A program made the translations under genes and the position numbers. Below the pieces are notes generated by a model. It worked only from the letters and a program-made list of their open reading frames with translations. It was not told the origin of the DNA and searched no databases. Below are positions 1-12,810 of a stretch of DNA of 64,000 nt, piece by piece. The first letter of the stretch is position 1. Each line of letters begins with the position of its first letter. The DNA lies in contig NC_029543.1 of assembly GCF_001577835.2 (NCBI RefSeq), forward strand, positions 1,686,199 through 1,750,198, in the 5' to 3' direction. The stretch comes from Coturnix japonica. Taxonomy: Eukaryota; Chordata; Aves; Galliformes; Phasianidae.

Positions 1-1127
1 GTGCCCGAATCTCTGCTTGGGGCACCTCAGTTCCCAGCTGCCCAGGCTTGAGTTTCTCCTGGGTGAGATGTAAGCGAGCCGAGGGATGTTGTGCATGGCA
101 GGCATGCACTGCAGGCAGCCCCAGCCCTCCCCCCATGCCCCCAATGTGCATTGAGAACCACAGTCACCTTGTGATGAGCGGAGCCGTTCTCTGCTCTCCC
201 GTGGCTGGAGGGGATCCCAGCAGGATGGAGGGTCAAGGAAGGAGCTCAGCTCACCCCCCCGTGTGCCCCACCAGCCTCACACATGCCAAGCATGCAGGGG
301 GGGTTGTGGGTGTAGCTGCAGTCCCCAGGCCTGTTCCAGCACGCCTGCTGCACGGCACAGCACGGCACGGCATCCTGCTCCCCCTGCCCTCTCTCCCCCC
401 AAAGAGCCCCAAGCCCTTCTCAGAGCAGGGGCTCAGGAAGGGGGTTAAGGCAGCAATGCCCTCATAGCCCGTCCTGCTGGCAGCCCCTACATCAGAACCC
501 AATGATGTCCCCTCCCCAAGGACCCCTCCCCAAGGATCACTCACCCACCCGGGCTCAGCAGCGCTGTCCTCCTGGTAGCTCTAACACCACTTCTTTGGGG
601 ACAACCCATTGTCCCCCTGAGCCAGAGTGCAAGTAGAGTGCCCAGATCATCCAGAACACAGCAGCTTTATGCTGTGAACAGGGAGCTTAGACCTTACTAA
701 CTGTCCCTTCCCTATTTAGCTGCACCTGTGGGTGTCCTGCCCAGCATCCTCCTTCATGGCATGCACTGGGCAAAGTGGGAACCAGGCAGCAAAGTACAAG
801 CCTGTGCCTCTGCAATAGCTGCAGTGGGGCTGTGCACAAATCTGGCTTGAACTCTTGGTAAGCCTCAAAGAGAGCAGCCACAGCCACAGAGCAGCCTTTG
901 TGCAGCCAGGATGCATGTTCTTTTGCACGTGTGTGCATGTGCATGTGAGTGCATGCATGTCTCTCACATAGGAGCATTGCAGCAACCCTTCCCAGCTGAT
1001 ATCAACCCCCCCTTCCTCCCCCCGGGCTGCACCCATTGACCACAGCAGCATCTCCATCCCCAACACCTGCAGCAGACCAGTGCTGTGCCCGGCCCTTTCC
1101 CTACATGCTGCAGCGGCGTTCGAGGAG

Positions 1128-1215
1128 GAAGAGTGGTAATTAAGTTAATTTGCACATGCAAATCATCCTCGGTTTGAATCTGTTAATTTTATAATTTGAT
1201 GTTTAATGTACATAT
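1128..1215. promoter_or_regulatory. AT-rich island, candidate conserved noncoding element
   Basis: A sharp AT-rich block in GC-rich surroundings. It contains GTTAATT twice, the octamer-like ATGCAAAT (the Oct/POU core) and several ATTA/TAAT homeodomain cores. No open frame is convincing. The enhancer role is inference from composition and motifs only. Confidence 0.3.
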
Positions 1216-1834
1216 CTGCTGTGTTTTCCCAGCCAGAAACCCAACATTTTCTGGGTGCTAATGATGGGGGTTGTGGTCCAGGGGTAGGGGCAAAGGACCC
1301 CACATTTGCACGGCCACGTTGGGCTGATGGTGAGGAGGGATTAATTGCTGCTGTGGGTTGGGTTAGGGGTTCTTCCATCCGAAGGCTTTGCCTTCGCCCC
1401 GCAGCCCTCACCCGTCCAGCAGAGTGTTAAGGACCGTGTTACAAACCTGCAATTGGAGTGGTTTTAAATACTACCAAATAACTACCTGTCAGCAGGGCTG
1501 AGTGTGGAGGGGAGAAGGCGACGAGCTGTTTGTAGCAGGAGAGGCTCACAGGGCGGCCCCAAAAGAGGCTGAACCTGCCCCATTCTCAAAGCACTGCTCC
1601 TTCTTGCCTTTCTTCTGGGGATGCTTTGGGATGTGGTGGTGCAAGGTGAGACCTGGGCAATCAAGCTCCAAGTGATGGAGCTTTCCCATCCTGCACAGTC
1701 ATGGCTGCATCCACCTCCCCATGAGATTCGGGTGGCCACAGCATTGCAGAGAATGCAGAGCCCTCACCCCATATCCCAGCCCTGAGAGCTCCCTGCGATG
1801 GGTAATGCAAAAATTGGGTCTGCATTGAGTGTCA

Positions 1835-1945
1835 GGCATCACTCTGAGGCTGAGCATCACTCTGAGGCTGTGCATCCTCATCCCCATGCTGAGCATCACG
1901 GTGAGGCTGAGCTCTTCCCCAAGGCTGAGCATCACCCCGTGGCCG
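1835..1945. repeat. Short tandem repeat, unit about 18 bp
   Basis: Imperfect head-to-tail copies of TCTGAGGCTGAGCATCAC, about six units, degenerating toward the 3' side. The open frames across it are products of the repeat and not genes. Confidence 0.8.
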
Positions 1946-2314
1946 AGCTCTTCCCGGTGCTGCGGTGGAGGACGCCCAGCCACATCCCCGTTTATCTTCG
2001 GTTCCGGCTGGAGTTTTGCATACGCCGGATTTACGGATTCCCTTTGAAGCTCTGGCTGCTGCCGGTCCCTCCTCTCTGCCTCGGCGGAGATAAAGCAGCT
2101 CCCGCAGCCTCCGCACCCCGGGGGGATGCTGCCACCGCCTGTCACACCTCCCTGCCCCCCTGGCCCTGCAGGTTTGGTCCACATTCCCTTCACCCTTTCC
2201 CCACACCCCAGCACACGGCCGGGGTTGTATCCATCCACCTTATCCCCACATCCCCCGGTGCCAGACAGGAGCAGAGCATCCCCCGGGGTGCAGGGAAGGG
2301 CGATGCCACTTTTC

Positions 2315-2520
2315 TAATGAAAACTAATTGGCACTAATCCCTTCTCATTGTTTACTCGGGACTGATTTAAGCACATTTCAGGCTAGACTGAGCAGTTGAG
2401 CATTTCTAATGTATTTTTCTTTCTGCTTTAATGACCTTGTTCCTGCCACCCCGCTGCTGACTCCCTGCTCCGGAGTGTGATGCGGAGATGAGTGTTAACT
2501 TAATCAACTTCATCCAGAAA
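2315..2520. promoter_or_regulatory. AT-rich island, candidate conserved noncoding element
   Basis: AT-rich noncoding block with TAATGAAAACTAATTGGC near 2316, a TTAATGACCTTG nuclear-receptor-like site near 2428 and GTTAACTTAATCAAC near 2492. The composition changes abruptly on both sides. The regulatory role is inferred. Confidence 0.3.
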
Positions 2521-3704
2521 GAGGAAAACCTTTGTAGGGAAGGAGCTCCCCTGGGTGCCACCAGGACCCGCTGTCCCCATGCTCTGTGTCTCTGCCCATT
2601 GCAGGACCCTCCCATCCAGCTGTTCCCCAGCCTCAAGTCCAGATGTTCCCATCCAGATGTGCCCCTGTGATCTCACTCCAGCTGTCACCACTGCCACCAC
2701 AAGGTCACCTCATCGAGCTGTCACCCCCATCACCCCATCCGGGTGTTATCCCACCACCTCCTCCCAGCTATTCTGGCCCTCCAGAGGTCCTCCCAGCCTA
2801 CAGGATACACCCAGCTCTCCCCCAGCCCAGCTCCATGCAGGCTGTCCCTGTCCCCATGTCTCCTGTCCCCCCCCACCCTCAGCCTCCCACTGAGCTGGGG
2901 ATATTTATAACCTCCCTTCCAGCTCTTGCCTGCTCTGTTTCCGTGCAGAGCCGGTGACTTTCACAACCTCCAAGACTTTCTGTTCTCCTCATCTCCTCTG
3001 GTGATGAAAGGATGCATGTGCTCATGCTATGAAGGAGGTGGGCATCTCTCCAGGCCACCTCACTGCTGAACTGTGCCACACTCACCTGTTCCTTGCAAGA
3101 TCCTCACTGTTCTCTTTTCCCTTTTTCCCCATTAGGATGTGTTTTATTGGGTTTATATCCCGTACTTAGGGTTGGGTATGGGCTGCTCCTTGTTCCCCAC
3201 TGCCCAACCCCACACCAACCTAACCTTAATCTCTATGCTACCCCAAGGACAGCACCTCACCCCACTGTTCCCAACCCTGCTCACCCCAACCCCACATCAT
3301 GCCTCAGTTTCACAGGACCCTGTGATCAACCACCCCACCACGCAGCTGCCTGTTGGCAGGGCAGATCCCAATGGGATCCCACAGACACACCATTATGCTT
3401 TTCCCCTCAAGCATGGCTAACCCGGCACAGAGCCCAGCCCGGAGCATTTTTCCCCCTGGGTAGTTCAAGGCAACATCCTATGGAAACAAAAGAGAAAAGA
3501 GAAAAGGAGATTTTCACCCCAAAAGCTGAGCAGAACCTCCTTCTTTTGGGGGGTTCTCCCCTTCTCCCCCTCCATTGCCCGCATTGAAGCTCTCAGCCCT
3601 CAATCCCTTTGCAGGAGGAGGAGGGCAGCACTGTGGGAGCTGTGCCATGGGGACCCTCATGGTCTGCCCCCCAGGGAAGGACTGAATCCCTTTGTGCAAT
3701 TCAA

Positions 3705-3905
3705 GGACAATCTGAGTCCGAGGAGCTGCTGTATTTCATTTCATACAAACATACGAAATGATTCACTCCGAGCTTTGAAGCAGAGTAAACAAATAGTCCT
3801 AAATGGTTGGAAACCCAATTAGATTGTAAGAAATCCTTCAATTTCTTGCTGGCTAAGGACTGGAGTTAAGGTCAGCTTTTTTCTTTCCTTAATATGTGAT
3901 TTTCA
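3705..3905. promoter_or_regulatory. Moderately AT-rich non-repetitive block, candidate enhancer
   Basis: About 200 bases of non-repetitive sequence with near-palindromic CATTTCATACAAACATACG, GAAATGATTCACTC, and CCCAATTAGATTG homeodomain-like words. It stands out from the C-rich flanks and has no coding frame. The call rests on texture alone. Confidence 0.3.
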
Positions 3906-5499
3906 CCATGATCCCGTTTGTGCCCGGGCTGTCAGCCTACTGCTAAAAGGCTCCTTTTGTCTTCAGCCCTTCCTTTCTTTTAAGGAAAATTCACTCCTTT
4001 TTGGCAATGTGATGTTCCTACCTCACACCTGGGGGAGCTGAGCATAGAATAGCACAGTCCCTTCCATCTCATTCGATCCCCAAAGGGATATATGGCGCTG
4101 GGGATCCCAGATCCCTGGCTACAGGTTGGGTTTGTCCCTGGGTGCTGCCTCCCACCCTCCAGTTACATCACACTGCATATTCTTCCCCTTTGGCTACTGA
4201 ACCCAATAGATGCTCAGGGCCAGACCGTGCCCAGGGAAACCTTCAGCCTCTCTGCTTTGGGCTCACTGCCACCCAGGGCTTTGCACCGATCGATGCTGCA
4301 GCCTCTCTTAACACCTTACAGGGATCGATGGACAAGGCAGGGAATTGCCTGCACCAGAGGGACTGTGCGAACGTGGCTAATCCCCCCTGGCAAAGCTCAG
4401 CCTGCAGCCTCTCACCTTAACCCTATCTGGGACATGGTGGGCACTGTGCTGTGATGGGCACTGCACCGTGATGGGACACCACGCTGTGATGGGCACTGCA
4501 ACGTGATGCTTTGTACAGCACAATTCCTTTGACCTATTTTAGGTGTCTGCTCCAGCGTCTGCTTCTTCCTTCCTCAGGCTGCAAATAGCTCTGCAAGGAG
4601 ACAACCATCAAGGAAACACTGAATCCAATGAAATATTGCCAAAGCTGGAGCCTATTGTTGGTACCAGTGCCATTCCCTGGCTGCAGGCATCAGGGCTGTG
4701 AACTCCTGGCAATCCCATTGCACTGCTGCATGTTAAGATTGAGCAGTTCAGCCACTAAAAGGCAATCTGGCATTGCAAAATCAACCTTTGCTCATGGGCA
4801 CTGTGGTGCACGTGGCTCAGGGGTTGGGATGAGGCGCCGGTGCTGTGCAGCATCCTGCAATGCATATCAAGAGTGCTGCAGCATCCTTAACCTGCTCGGC
4901 CAGTGCTGGTGCCAGGAACCTGCTGAGCCCCACAGCAGCTCAGCACACGCCTGATTTAATCTCTAGGCAATAGGATCCAGGTCTTGAGGGCAGCACAGCC
5001 ACGGTGCATCCCTGTCTATGGAGCTGGAGCCCATCCTGGCAAGTCGGCTTTCGAGGAAAGCGATGCGGGGAGAGGGAGGATGACGTTGCAAATGCTCCAA
5101 GATCAGCCGTGCTGATACGAAACCATAAATTATCTTCCAGCTGAGCACTCGGCAGCACGCAGCCCCTCCGAAGTGCTGGGGGGAGAGGTGGGTCTGGCAC
5201 TGACCCCAACCCCACTGCCACCATTGGCTGCAGACCTGCCTGCCATGAGAGCTCCATAAATCCAAAGCGGATAATTAACGGGTTCTGGGGCTGCTCCCCA
5301 CATCCATCACGCAGCCCCAAGGCCGGCAGGGTTGTGCCTGGTGTAAATCACACAGAGACTCTGCTGCTCTCCATCCCAAACAGGAAAACCCCACATTTTG
5401 CAAAGGGCTGAAGGATATCCGCGAAAGAGCAGAGCGTGGGGATGCAGAGCTGGGCTGGGCTCTCCCGCTGCCTTAATCCCCCTCCAGCAAGTGTTAACA

Positions 5500-5950
5500 A
5501 GCGCTGCTTTCTGCTATCCCTGCGAGATAATTACACCCAAGATGAAGTGGGGAACGCTACCTTGCATTTAATTAATGACTCAGCACCGCCACACGTGCCG
5601 CTCACGGGATGCTGAAGCTCAAAGCTCTGCTTTACAGCAGGTTTAGGGCACCGAGGTGCACCCCACGGGCATCACCCAACCCAAAAGGGAAACGGGAGGC
5701 AAACGCTGACATTTAAATAATATAATCCCTGCGATTAGAGGGAGAGGTACCTGGGAGAGGAGGCCGGCGCTGGCGGCCAGCCGGGTAATTAGACCACGGC
5801 TGAAATGATGAAAAGATATTTGCAGGCTTTGAGGCAGAGCCTTTGAAGCTGTAAATCCTGTGAAGGAAACAGCGCCGCGAGAACCCGTGGGGAGATATTT
5901 ACCCGGACCTGCTTTCCACCGTGTGTTCTCTGCCCTCAGCCTATAAATAA
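5500..5950. promoter_or_regulatory. Candidate conserved noncoding block
   Basis: A long non-repetitive block. It contains TTTAATTAATGACTCAGCA (homeodomain plus AP-1/NRL-type TGACTCAGCA), GGGTAATTAGACC, AAAGATATTTGCAGG and GGAGATATTTACCC. The mix of repeated GATATTT words and TAATTA cores resembles developmental enhancers. There is no ORF support. Confidence 0.33.
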
Positions 5951-7864
5951 ACACATGGAGGTGGCAGAACACCTCCCCACACACAACAGCCCCCCCTCCT
6001 TAATCCCCCCTCCTCCCCCCAAGGAGGAGATGAGCCCTGAGAGGAGCAGTGCTCATTTGGGGTGAATGGGATGTGCATATGGGATGCTTGGGGCTGGTGG
6101 TGCTGTTGGTGCTGGGAGTGAATCGACAGCCCTGCTGTTGTGTGGGGGTGAATCCTCCACTGCTCCTGAGCCCTGTACTCTGGAGACATGAAGGGAATCA
6201 ATTAGTATCAGCGTTTCGGGGATTAACTCAAAGGCCCCGTTTAAAAGCGGGTGATGGATGAGTTAGGTGAGATGGAATAAGGGGTGTTAGGAGGGGGAGG
6301 TGTTACGTGAGCGTGGCTGGATCTGCACCCCTCTATACCCAAATACAAGTGTGTGGGTGGGTTGTTTCATAACACCTCTGTGTTTACCACCCCCATTTTT
6401 GCACGTGCCTCCTCCCAGCACCCTGCACTGGGCAGCACTGATAGGAGTGGGGCTGCCCCAGCTGTGCATCCTACAGACAGACAGATGGACGAGGTCCTTG
6501 GGTGCAAATGAGCCACCCCACATCTCCCAGAGGCCCTTCAAGGCTGAGGGCACGTAGGGATGGAACTCACCCCTGGATTCATGTGGCTGCTGAACACACA
6601 GATTCTGGTCCATAAACATCAGCCTGGTCACCCCAAGGGATGCGTGCAGGTCTGTGTGGAATGAAAACCATTAGAGCCATGGCACTGGGAATTTTCTGCC
6701 CTTGGAGATGGAGAGGACCTTCAGATTTGGGCCCATCTGCCCTAGAAAGCTGTGGCAATGAGGTCTCAGGCTGCACACAGAATGTGGGGATGCTATGGGG
6801 TAGGGCAGCCCAACAGACATACAGACAGACCCCAGTAGGAATGATGCAGCAGTTCAGCATAGGGGTAATTAGCAGCTTGTGATTCCAGCTACTCATTAGG
6901 GGCTGGCACCCCCCACTGTTGCGCTCTGTGCAATTAGTCGCTAAGTAACACAAAGATATTTATACCCCAGCCAGGAACTGGGGGCCGACACACTGCTGGG
7001 ATGCAGGAGGGGATGGGGACACTGCAGGACCACAGGGCCAGGTCCTGGAGCTGGGATCTGTACCCACATGGGGGCACAAAGAGCACCCTGGGGTGCTCCA
7101 ATGCTGGGGGGGACACCCTGGGACCCCACCATGGGGATGGAGGTGGCATCACTGCCCCCATCCATGGGACACAGCAGCCACCACTGAGGGGACTGAGCTG
7201 CCCTGAACATCCTTGTGTAGGGAAGTGTTTTATCTTCCCTCTCACCCATCCCTAACGAATTGTTTTAATTAAGGAAAGGCCACTTCCACTCCTGACTGCC
7301 ATTTGCAGGTGGAAGCGTTGCTAATTACAGCGAGGGCGATACGCTGTGCCTTGTTGGACTCATTCCCCAGCACTGGGAAGGGGGTTTTATGTGCGTGGGG
7401 TGGTGTGGGGGGGGGGACTAAAAATATGTTGGGAAAGGGAAAACAACGGAGTGCTCAGATGCAAACCAGTGTGAAGGGAGTTAGGGAGTGTCTGCTCAAG
7501 GTCTGTTGGCACTCAGGGCCCTCCAGTGTCCCCCCATTGCCCATGCAAAGCCTTCTGCCCCCATAGAGAGGCAGAGGACCTGGGGGCCATCTGGTTGTTA
7601 CTGACCCAAAGCTGCCATCTCTTGGCTTTGGGCACCTCCGTGACCCTAACAAAACTCATGGATCTGAACGCTCCGGAGACGCCACTTCAGAAACATCCAT
7701 CTTTATTAGCAGCTGTTTAACATCTCCCCGAGGGACTATAAAGGAGGGAAGCAACTTAATCAAAGTCATGCAGCAAAGTGCGGGCGAGCACGTCTCTCCT
7801 GGCTGCTGTGCCATGGCCTTTCCCCCTACCCTCACTGCCACTTTCCCTTTGGTTGCACTGTCCT

Positions 7865-8100
7865 CAGGTGCACCCAGTAGGTGCCTATGTCCCTCCTGGT
7901 CCTGTGAAGCTCTGTACCTGTGTCCCTACTGGTTGTTTATAGCCCTCTGATGGTGTCTCTCCTAGTTCTATGTGACAGTATACTTCTGGTCTCATAACTA
8001 TGTCCCTCCTGGTCCCATAACCATGGCCCTCCTGGTTCCCCATCAACATTCCTCTTGGTCCCCCAGTAATGACCCCCCTGGTCCCTCCAGGAGTGACATC
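7865..8100. repeat. Degenerate minisatellite, unit about 23-30 bp
   Basis: Successive variants of TGTCCCTCCTGGTCCCATAA spaced about 23-30 bases apart, with increasing divergence. No gene is associated. Confidence 0.6.
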
Positions 8101-10179
8101 CTAGGGGATCCCATTGCATCCCATCAGCATTCAGGCTGCCAGAGTGAGATAAAACCCTGTAGCCACCACATCAAGCTGGCTGCGGGGTGCTGTGATGGTA
8201 TTTAATCCTTTTGAAGGCTGCTCTCCACGCTGGTGATAACGGAGCAGCATCGGCTGCAGTCGGATCCCATTGTTTCCTACAGAGGATGAGGAGCCACTGC
8301 TGCACTGCTTCTATTCCCAGACAGGGACACAGAGCTTCAGCACACTATAGCTGGTGGCATCACAAGCACTGCAAGGTGGGGGGGGATGGGGGGGGAAGGA
8401 TTTTTCCTCTCAGCTCATCCTCATGCTGTGATTTCCTCCGTGCTGTGAGCTGCCTCGGAGCCAGTGGATGCAGTGATTTGCTGCTTTTCCATCAAGAAAT
8501 GAGGGGGGGAAATGGTGTGTGTTCATATGGTGGGGTGAAGGTTGTGTGAGGATTGGGACACATCTCCCTGGTCTGGGGTTGGGGGTGAAGGGGGGACAGT
8601 GCTGTTATAATGTCCCCTACCCTTCTGGATGTTCTGACAGTGTGTGGTGGGGGTAGGAGGGGGTTCAGTGCTTCAGGGCTTTCCCCACCAAGGCTGGTGC
8701 TGTGCCATTACTCTCGTAATTGAGCTTAATGAGCATTGTCTAAGATTTCTGATCCATTGAGCAGCGTTTGCAGCAGCTTGGGATGTCCCAAGGGGGTGTC
8801 ACCTCAATGGGTGTCTCCCATTGGAGACTCTGGGTGGCTCTGATGTCACCCTGTGATAGGGACTCCCCTTTGCCCACAGGATCTGGGCAGATATCAGCCC
8901 CTTCTGTCTTTCCTGCCGTTTTTTGGCATAGATAAGCAGTTCTTCTCCCTTTTCACATACCCCACTGTGATGGTGAAGGGGAAAAGCTGAGTGCTGGGGG
9001 CCCATTGACCCCAATACTCCCCATACTGTCTCCATACACAGAGTGAAGGGGACAACAGTCTCAGTGCTGCAATTCTGGGCTCTCCAGAACCCATCACTTC
9101 CATCACAGCTCATTGGGCAGCCCAGCGCTGCCGGGGTTCAATTTTTCTGCGGTGATTACAATTTAAAAAGCAGCTCCCCTGACCATTAAATCAAAATGAA
9201 ATTGATTGGAGGCAACAAAAGGAGCAAAGAAAAGAAGAAAGGAAAAGCTGAGGGAAAAAGGGAGGAATTTTTGCTCCATTGCTGAGGCTGTTGTGTGCAC
9301 GGATGGCTGCAGACTGTGCCACAGGGACCCCAGTGTTGGCCATCACCAGCACCATGGCTGGGAGCATCCCTATGCTATTGGTGGGTCCCTAATGGGGTGA
9401 GATGCTTGTATCCTGTGGGTTTGCCACCCCATGGGGAGGATAGCACAAGGCCTGGGGCCATCTCTGGCAATAATTAATGAGCCCACAGCTTAATGAGAGC
9501 AAAGCCTGACCCCTGGGCTTGTGTTATTGCTCACTGTGCTGATTGAAGTGATTCTGCAGAGTGACACTTTGGGAGCACAGAGCTCCAGGAGGACTCAGGG
9601 TGTCGTCAGCCTGAGGTGATGGGAACTGAGGTCCCTTCCAAGTTGCAAAGGTTCATCTGATCCAAAACAAAGGGTGTTTTTCCTATGGACCATTTCAGCT
9701 CCGAGCTGCTCCTTTATTTTACCTGCTTTGCACTCCTCCCTTATTTTTCGGTCAACTTCAGAACAAAAAAAGCACTGCTTGGAAATGACCTTCGTTTTCT
9801 AATGCTACTGAAATAACACAAAACCTTCCACTTTGTTTCTAATACACCGCATAGAAATTGCTCAGCTCCTTGCTTCCTCCTCAGCACTGCACTGCTGGCT
9901 TACCACCAAAACCCCACAGAGTTTGGGGCTCCTCTTGCTCCTCTCCAAAGCCCCCCATGTTGGGAAGAAGATGCTCCAACAGCATCGACTCAGTGCAGGG
10001 AGACTGAATGGCCTGGCAGCATCTCTAGCCTGATGGATGGTCCCCTGTTGGGATCCCTACTGGGTCAGATGAATTTTGGGGGTGGAAGAAACCAGTCCCA
10101 GCCTGGTGGCTTGGTTTGGTTCCCTCATGGCATCGTTTGTCAACAGCTCCATGTCCAGGTAGGGGCTGGTGATGAGTGG

Positions 10180-10490
10180 TCTCCCTCAGGGGTCCTTCTT
10201 GGGATTGGTGATGGCCATGGAGAGAGGGTGGTGGTGGTGATGAGGAGATGGTGGTGATGGCCATGGAGAGATGCTGTGGTTGTGGCCATGGGGAGATGGT
10301 GGTGTTGGTGATGAGGAGATGGTGGTGATAGCCATGGGGAGATGCCATGGTTGTGATGATAGGGAAATGCTGATGGTGGTGATGAGGAGATGGTGGTGGA
10401 GAGATGCTGGTAGTCACATGTAGATGCCATGGTTGTGGCCATGGGGAGGTGATGGTGGTGGTGATGAGATGATGGTGGTGACCATGGGGT
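10180..10490. repeat. GGTGATG/CCATGG minisatellite
   Basis: Reiterated GATGGTGGTGATGAGGAGATGG and GGCCATGGGGAGATG modules alternate over about 300 bases. On the minus strand this gives a His/Ser/Pro-rich open frame that is purely a repeat product. Confidence 0.8.
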
Positions 10491-12564
10491 TTGCTTTGGA
10501 TGATTGAGCTCCTTTGGGATACAGCAGCCCCGCACCTCCCATTTTACCATCTCCATAGGTGATGTAAGGTAAAAAAGGACCAAAAGGGAGGGGGAAAAAT
10601 GGATGCACAGCACAGGGAAGCCGCCTGCCTGCAGTCCCTTGCTGGAGGATGCTGCACCAGCTCCCGCCTCCCCACGAGGAGCAGGAGATGGAGAGGAGCT
10701 CGGAGAGCTGGTGTGCAGAAGATCAAGAGGAAAATGATCAAAGGAGGCATGTGGGTGAGCGCTGGCAACCCCGTCACCCTGGAGACGGGAAGCAAATATT
10801 TGGGCTAATGGTGCTCTCGGTGAGCAGGGCCGGGCAGTTCCCATTGTCAGCGACAATAGAGATGGGCAGCAGTCCCACTGCTCTGCTCTGCGTGTGGCTT
10901 CGTTAGGCTCTGCGGCACAGGGCTACCTGGGGTGTCAATTAAGGGCAGCAGCCATCAGCCAGCGTGGGAGGGATGCTGGGGGCTGGGGCAGGGCGATGGG
11001 GCTATGGGGCTGAGCAGTCCTGGGGGAGCATGTTGCATGGCACGGGGCTGGGATGCCAGCACAAAGCTGGCATGAGGATGCTTACAGACACACACGAGAT
11101 CCAGCAATTAAAAGAGGGGGGAAAAGCACTTAATGAGCAGGCAAAGGGCCTTTCAGACATGGCAGGTGTAGAGCAATCCCTGTCCTGTCCCCAGGGTGGG
11201 ACCCTCCACCCCAGCTCCGCACTCTGTGTTCCATCTGCCTGCCCGTTCCAGGAGCATGGCATAAATTGGAGTGACACAGAGGAAAATCAATCTGAATGAA
11301 TGAGGTCACCTGCCTTATGAATAATGCATCCAACACGTGCGTTAATACGCATCGTCCCGGTGTGCTGGTGATGGGGAAGCCTGGAGGGAGGCAGGTGGGG
11401 GAGCAGCACAGCTCAGCTGGGTGCTGGGGATGAACTGGTGGCCCACGATGGGTGTTGGTGGTGGGTGATGGGGTAGTAAAGTTAAGCTGGGTGCTGCCAG
11501 TGCTGGTGTAGCTCTTCTTGGGTACAACCAGAGTCAACGACACCCAACCAGGTCGGCGCTGTGCCCAGATAGACCCTCCCACCCCATGTCCTGTTCCCAG
11601 CTGCTGTCAGCACATGGCTCAGCACCGGCTGCTGCATCAAAGGCAGTTGTGTAGCACGGGGACAGGGCAGGTGATGGAGGTGGAGGAAGGAAGGGCAGAA
11701 CAGAGCAGGGATTACTGCAGGAAGAAAGCACAGCACTGTTAAGGCAGCAAGTGTTTTAATTCCCTTCGCAGCTGCCCACAGCCCAGCAGCTGGGGACGAA
11801 GAGCAGCAGTGCCACGGTGCATTGGGGTCAGCAAGGAGCAGGGTCACGCTACAGCTCAGGTTCTCCCCATTCTCCTTCCTTTGCACGTTGTTAAGTTGTT
11901 TGGTGCTAGAGGAAAAGCAAGCAAAGGAGCCCGGCTGCACCTCGATGTTGCAAAAGAACATCTTGAAGCCATTCTGCCATCTGTTGTGCTTTCAGCGCAA
12001 TTAAGCAGGCAGCAGCCATGCGAGACAGCAGGGAGCACCAGCCTGTGTGCAATCCTCCCTGCAGGGCCGGAAACCTCCCTGGCACAGTGGCCGGGGCACG
12101 ACTGGCTGCAGCAGGGTGTGAGATGTGGGCATTGCTAATCGCATCAGTGCCAGAGCTCCCCCCACCCCTATGAGCAGTATGTTGGCAGCCAGGGAGCAAC
12201 ACAGATGCCCGGGATGCGATTGCTTGGCATGTGAAGCAGCAACAGCACCAGCCCTCCCCCCCCTCCCCCTACCCCCACCATTGGCTGCCTGCAGGGAAGG
12301 CAGAGCTGTGCTGCTCACCCAGCCGTGTGCCACTCGGCCCCCCACAGCCCCGTGCATCAGAGGGGTCAGAGCATGAGATGCCCAATGCTTTTCAGGCAAG
12401 GGAGGCTCATTATGGGGTGTAAGGAGGAGCCCAAGGACAGGGCTCAGGTCTCCCTCAGCCCTATTGGGAATGGAGCTGGGACGTGCCATCCTCATGTCCC
12501 ATATGGGAGGGCAGAAGCTCCTGAGTTCCTTGAGTTGCTGGGTGCTGAGTACACCTCACCCTGC
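10491..12564. other. Intergenic, no gene seen
   Basis: No recognisable exon. It contains short AT-rich words (for example near 11270-11340) in GC-rich unique sequence. Nothing else can be supported. Confidence 0.5.
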
Positions 12565-12810
12565 ATCCAACACCTTCATGGCTGGGTTGGAAGGGACCCC
12601 AAAGCCCCCCCAGCCCCATCCTACCATGTGTTGGGTGCTTCCCAGCAGCTCAGGCTGCCCAGGAACCATCTTTAACATCGGGCATCACCAAGGATGGGGC
12701 ACCCACATTGCCAGATCCTCACTGCCCTCAGTGAACAACTTCCTCCTCACATCTGACCCACATCATTCATCCCCCCTTTATCCTATTACTACAAGTCTTT
12801 GGCTACCGGC
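12565..12810 (-). mobile_element. CR1 LINE 3'-end fragment, antisense
   Basis: Read on the plus strand, the order GGTTGGAAGGGACCCCAAAG, then AGGATGGGGCACCCACA, then AACTTCCTCCTCACATCTGA, then CCTATTACTACAAGTC is the reverse complement of the 3' region of bird CR1. The element therefore runs on the minus strand with its 3' terminus near 12570. It is 5'-truncated, as nearly all CR1 copies are, and carries no complete frame. Many substitutions suggest an old insertion. Confidence 0.85.

Larger units (their letters stand above)
1..10180. other. Gene-free intergenic (or intronic) sequence
   Basis: I see no exon with a recognisable protein here on either strand. Open frames are short, low-complexity and without family motifs. 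The DNA is GC-rich with runs of C/G and poorly conserved-looking stretches, interrupted by AT-rich islands of 80-400 bases with TAATTA-like cores (separate entries). In human the neighbour beyond ANKRD24 is EBI3, but I could not recognise any EBI3 exon here. The stretch could be intergenic or part of a long intron of a gene outside the window. Confidence 0.6.

Noticed and set aside
4040-4090. CR1-like fragment (CATAGAATAGCACAGTCCC)
   Set aside because: Only a few words resemble the CR1 terminus and the order does not continue; too weak to call.
10140-10856. 238-codon His/Ser/Pro-rich open frame on minus
   Set aside because: It follows the GGTGATG minisatellite and has no domain; a repeat artefact.
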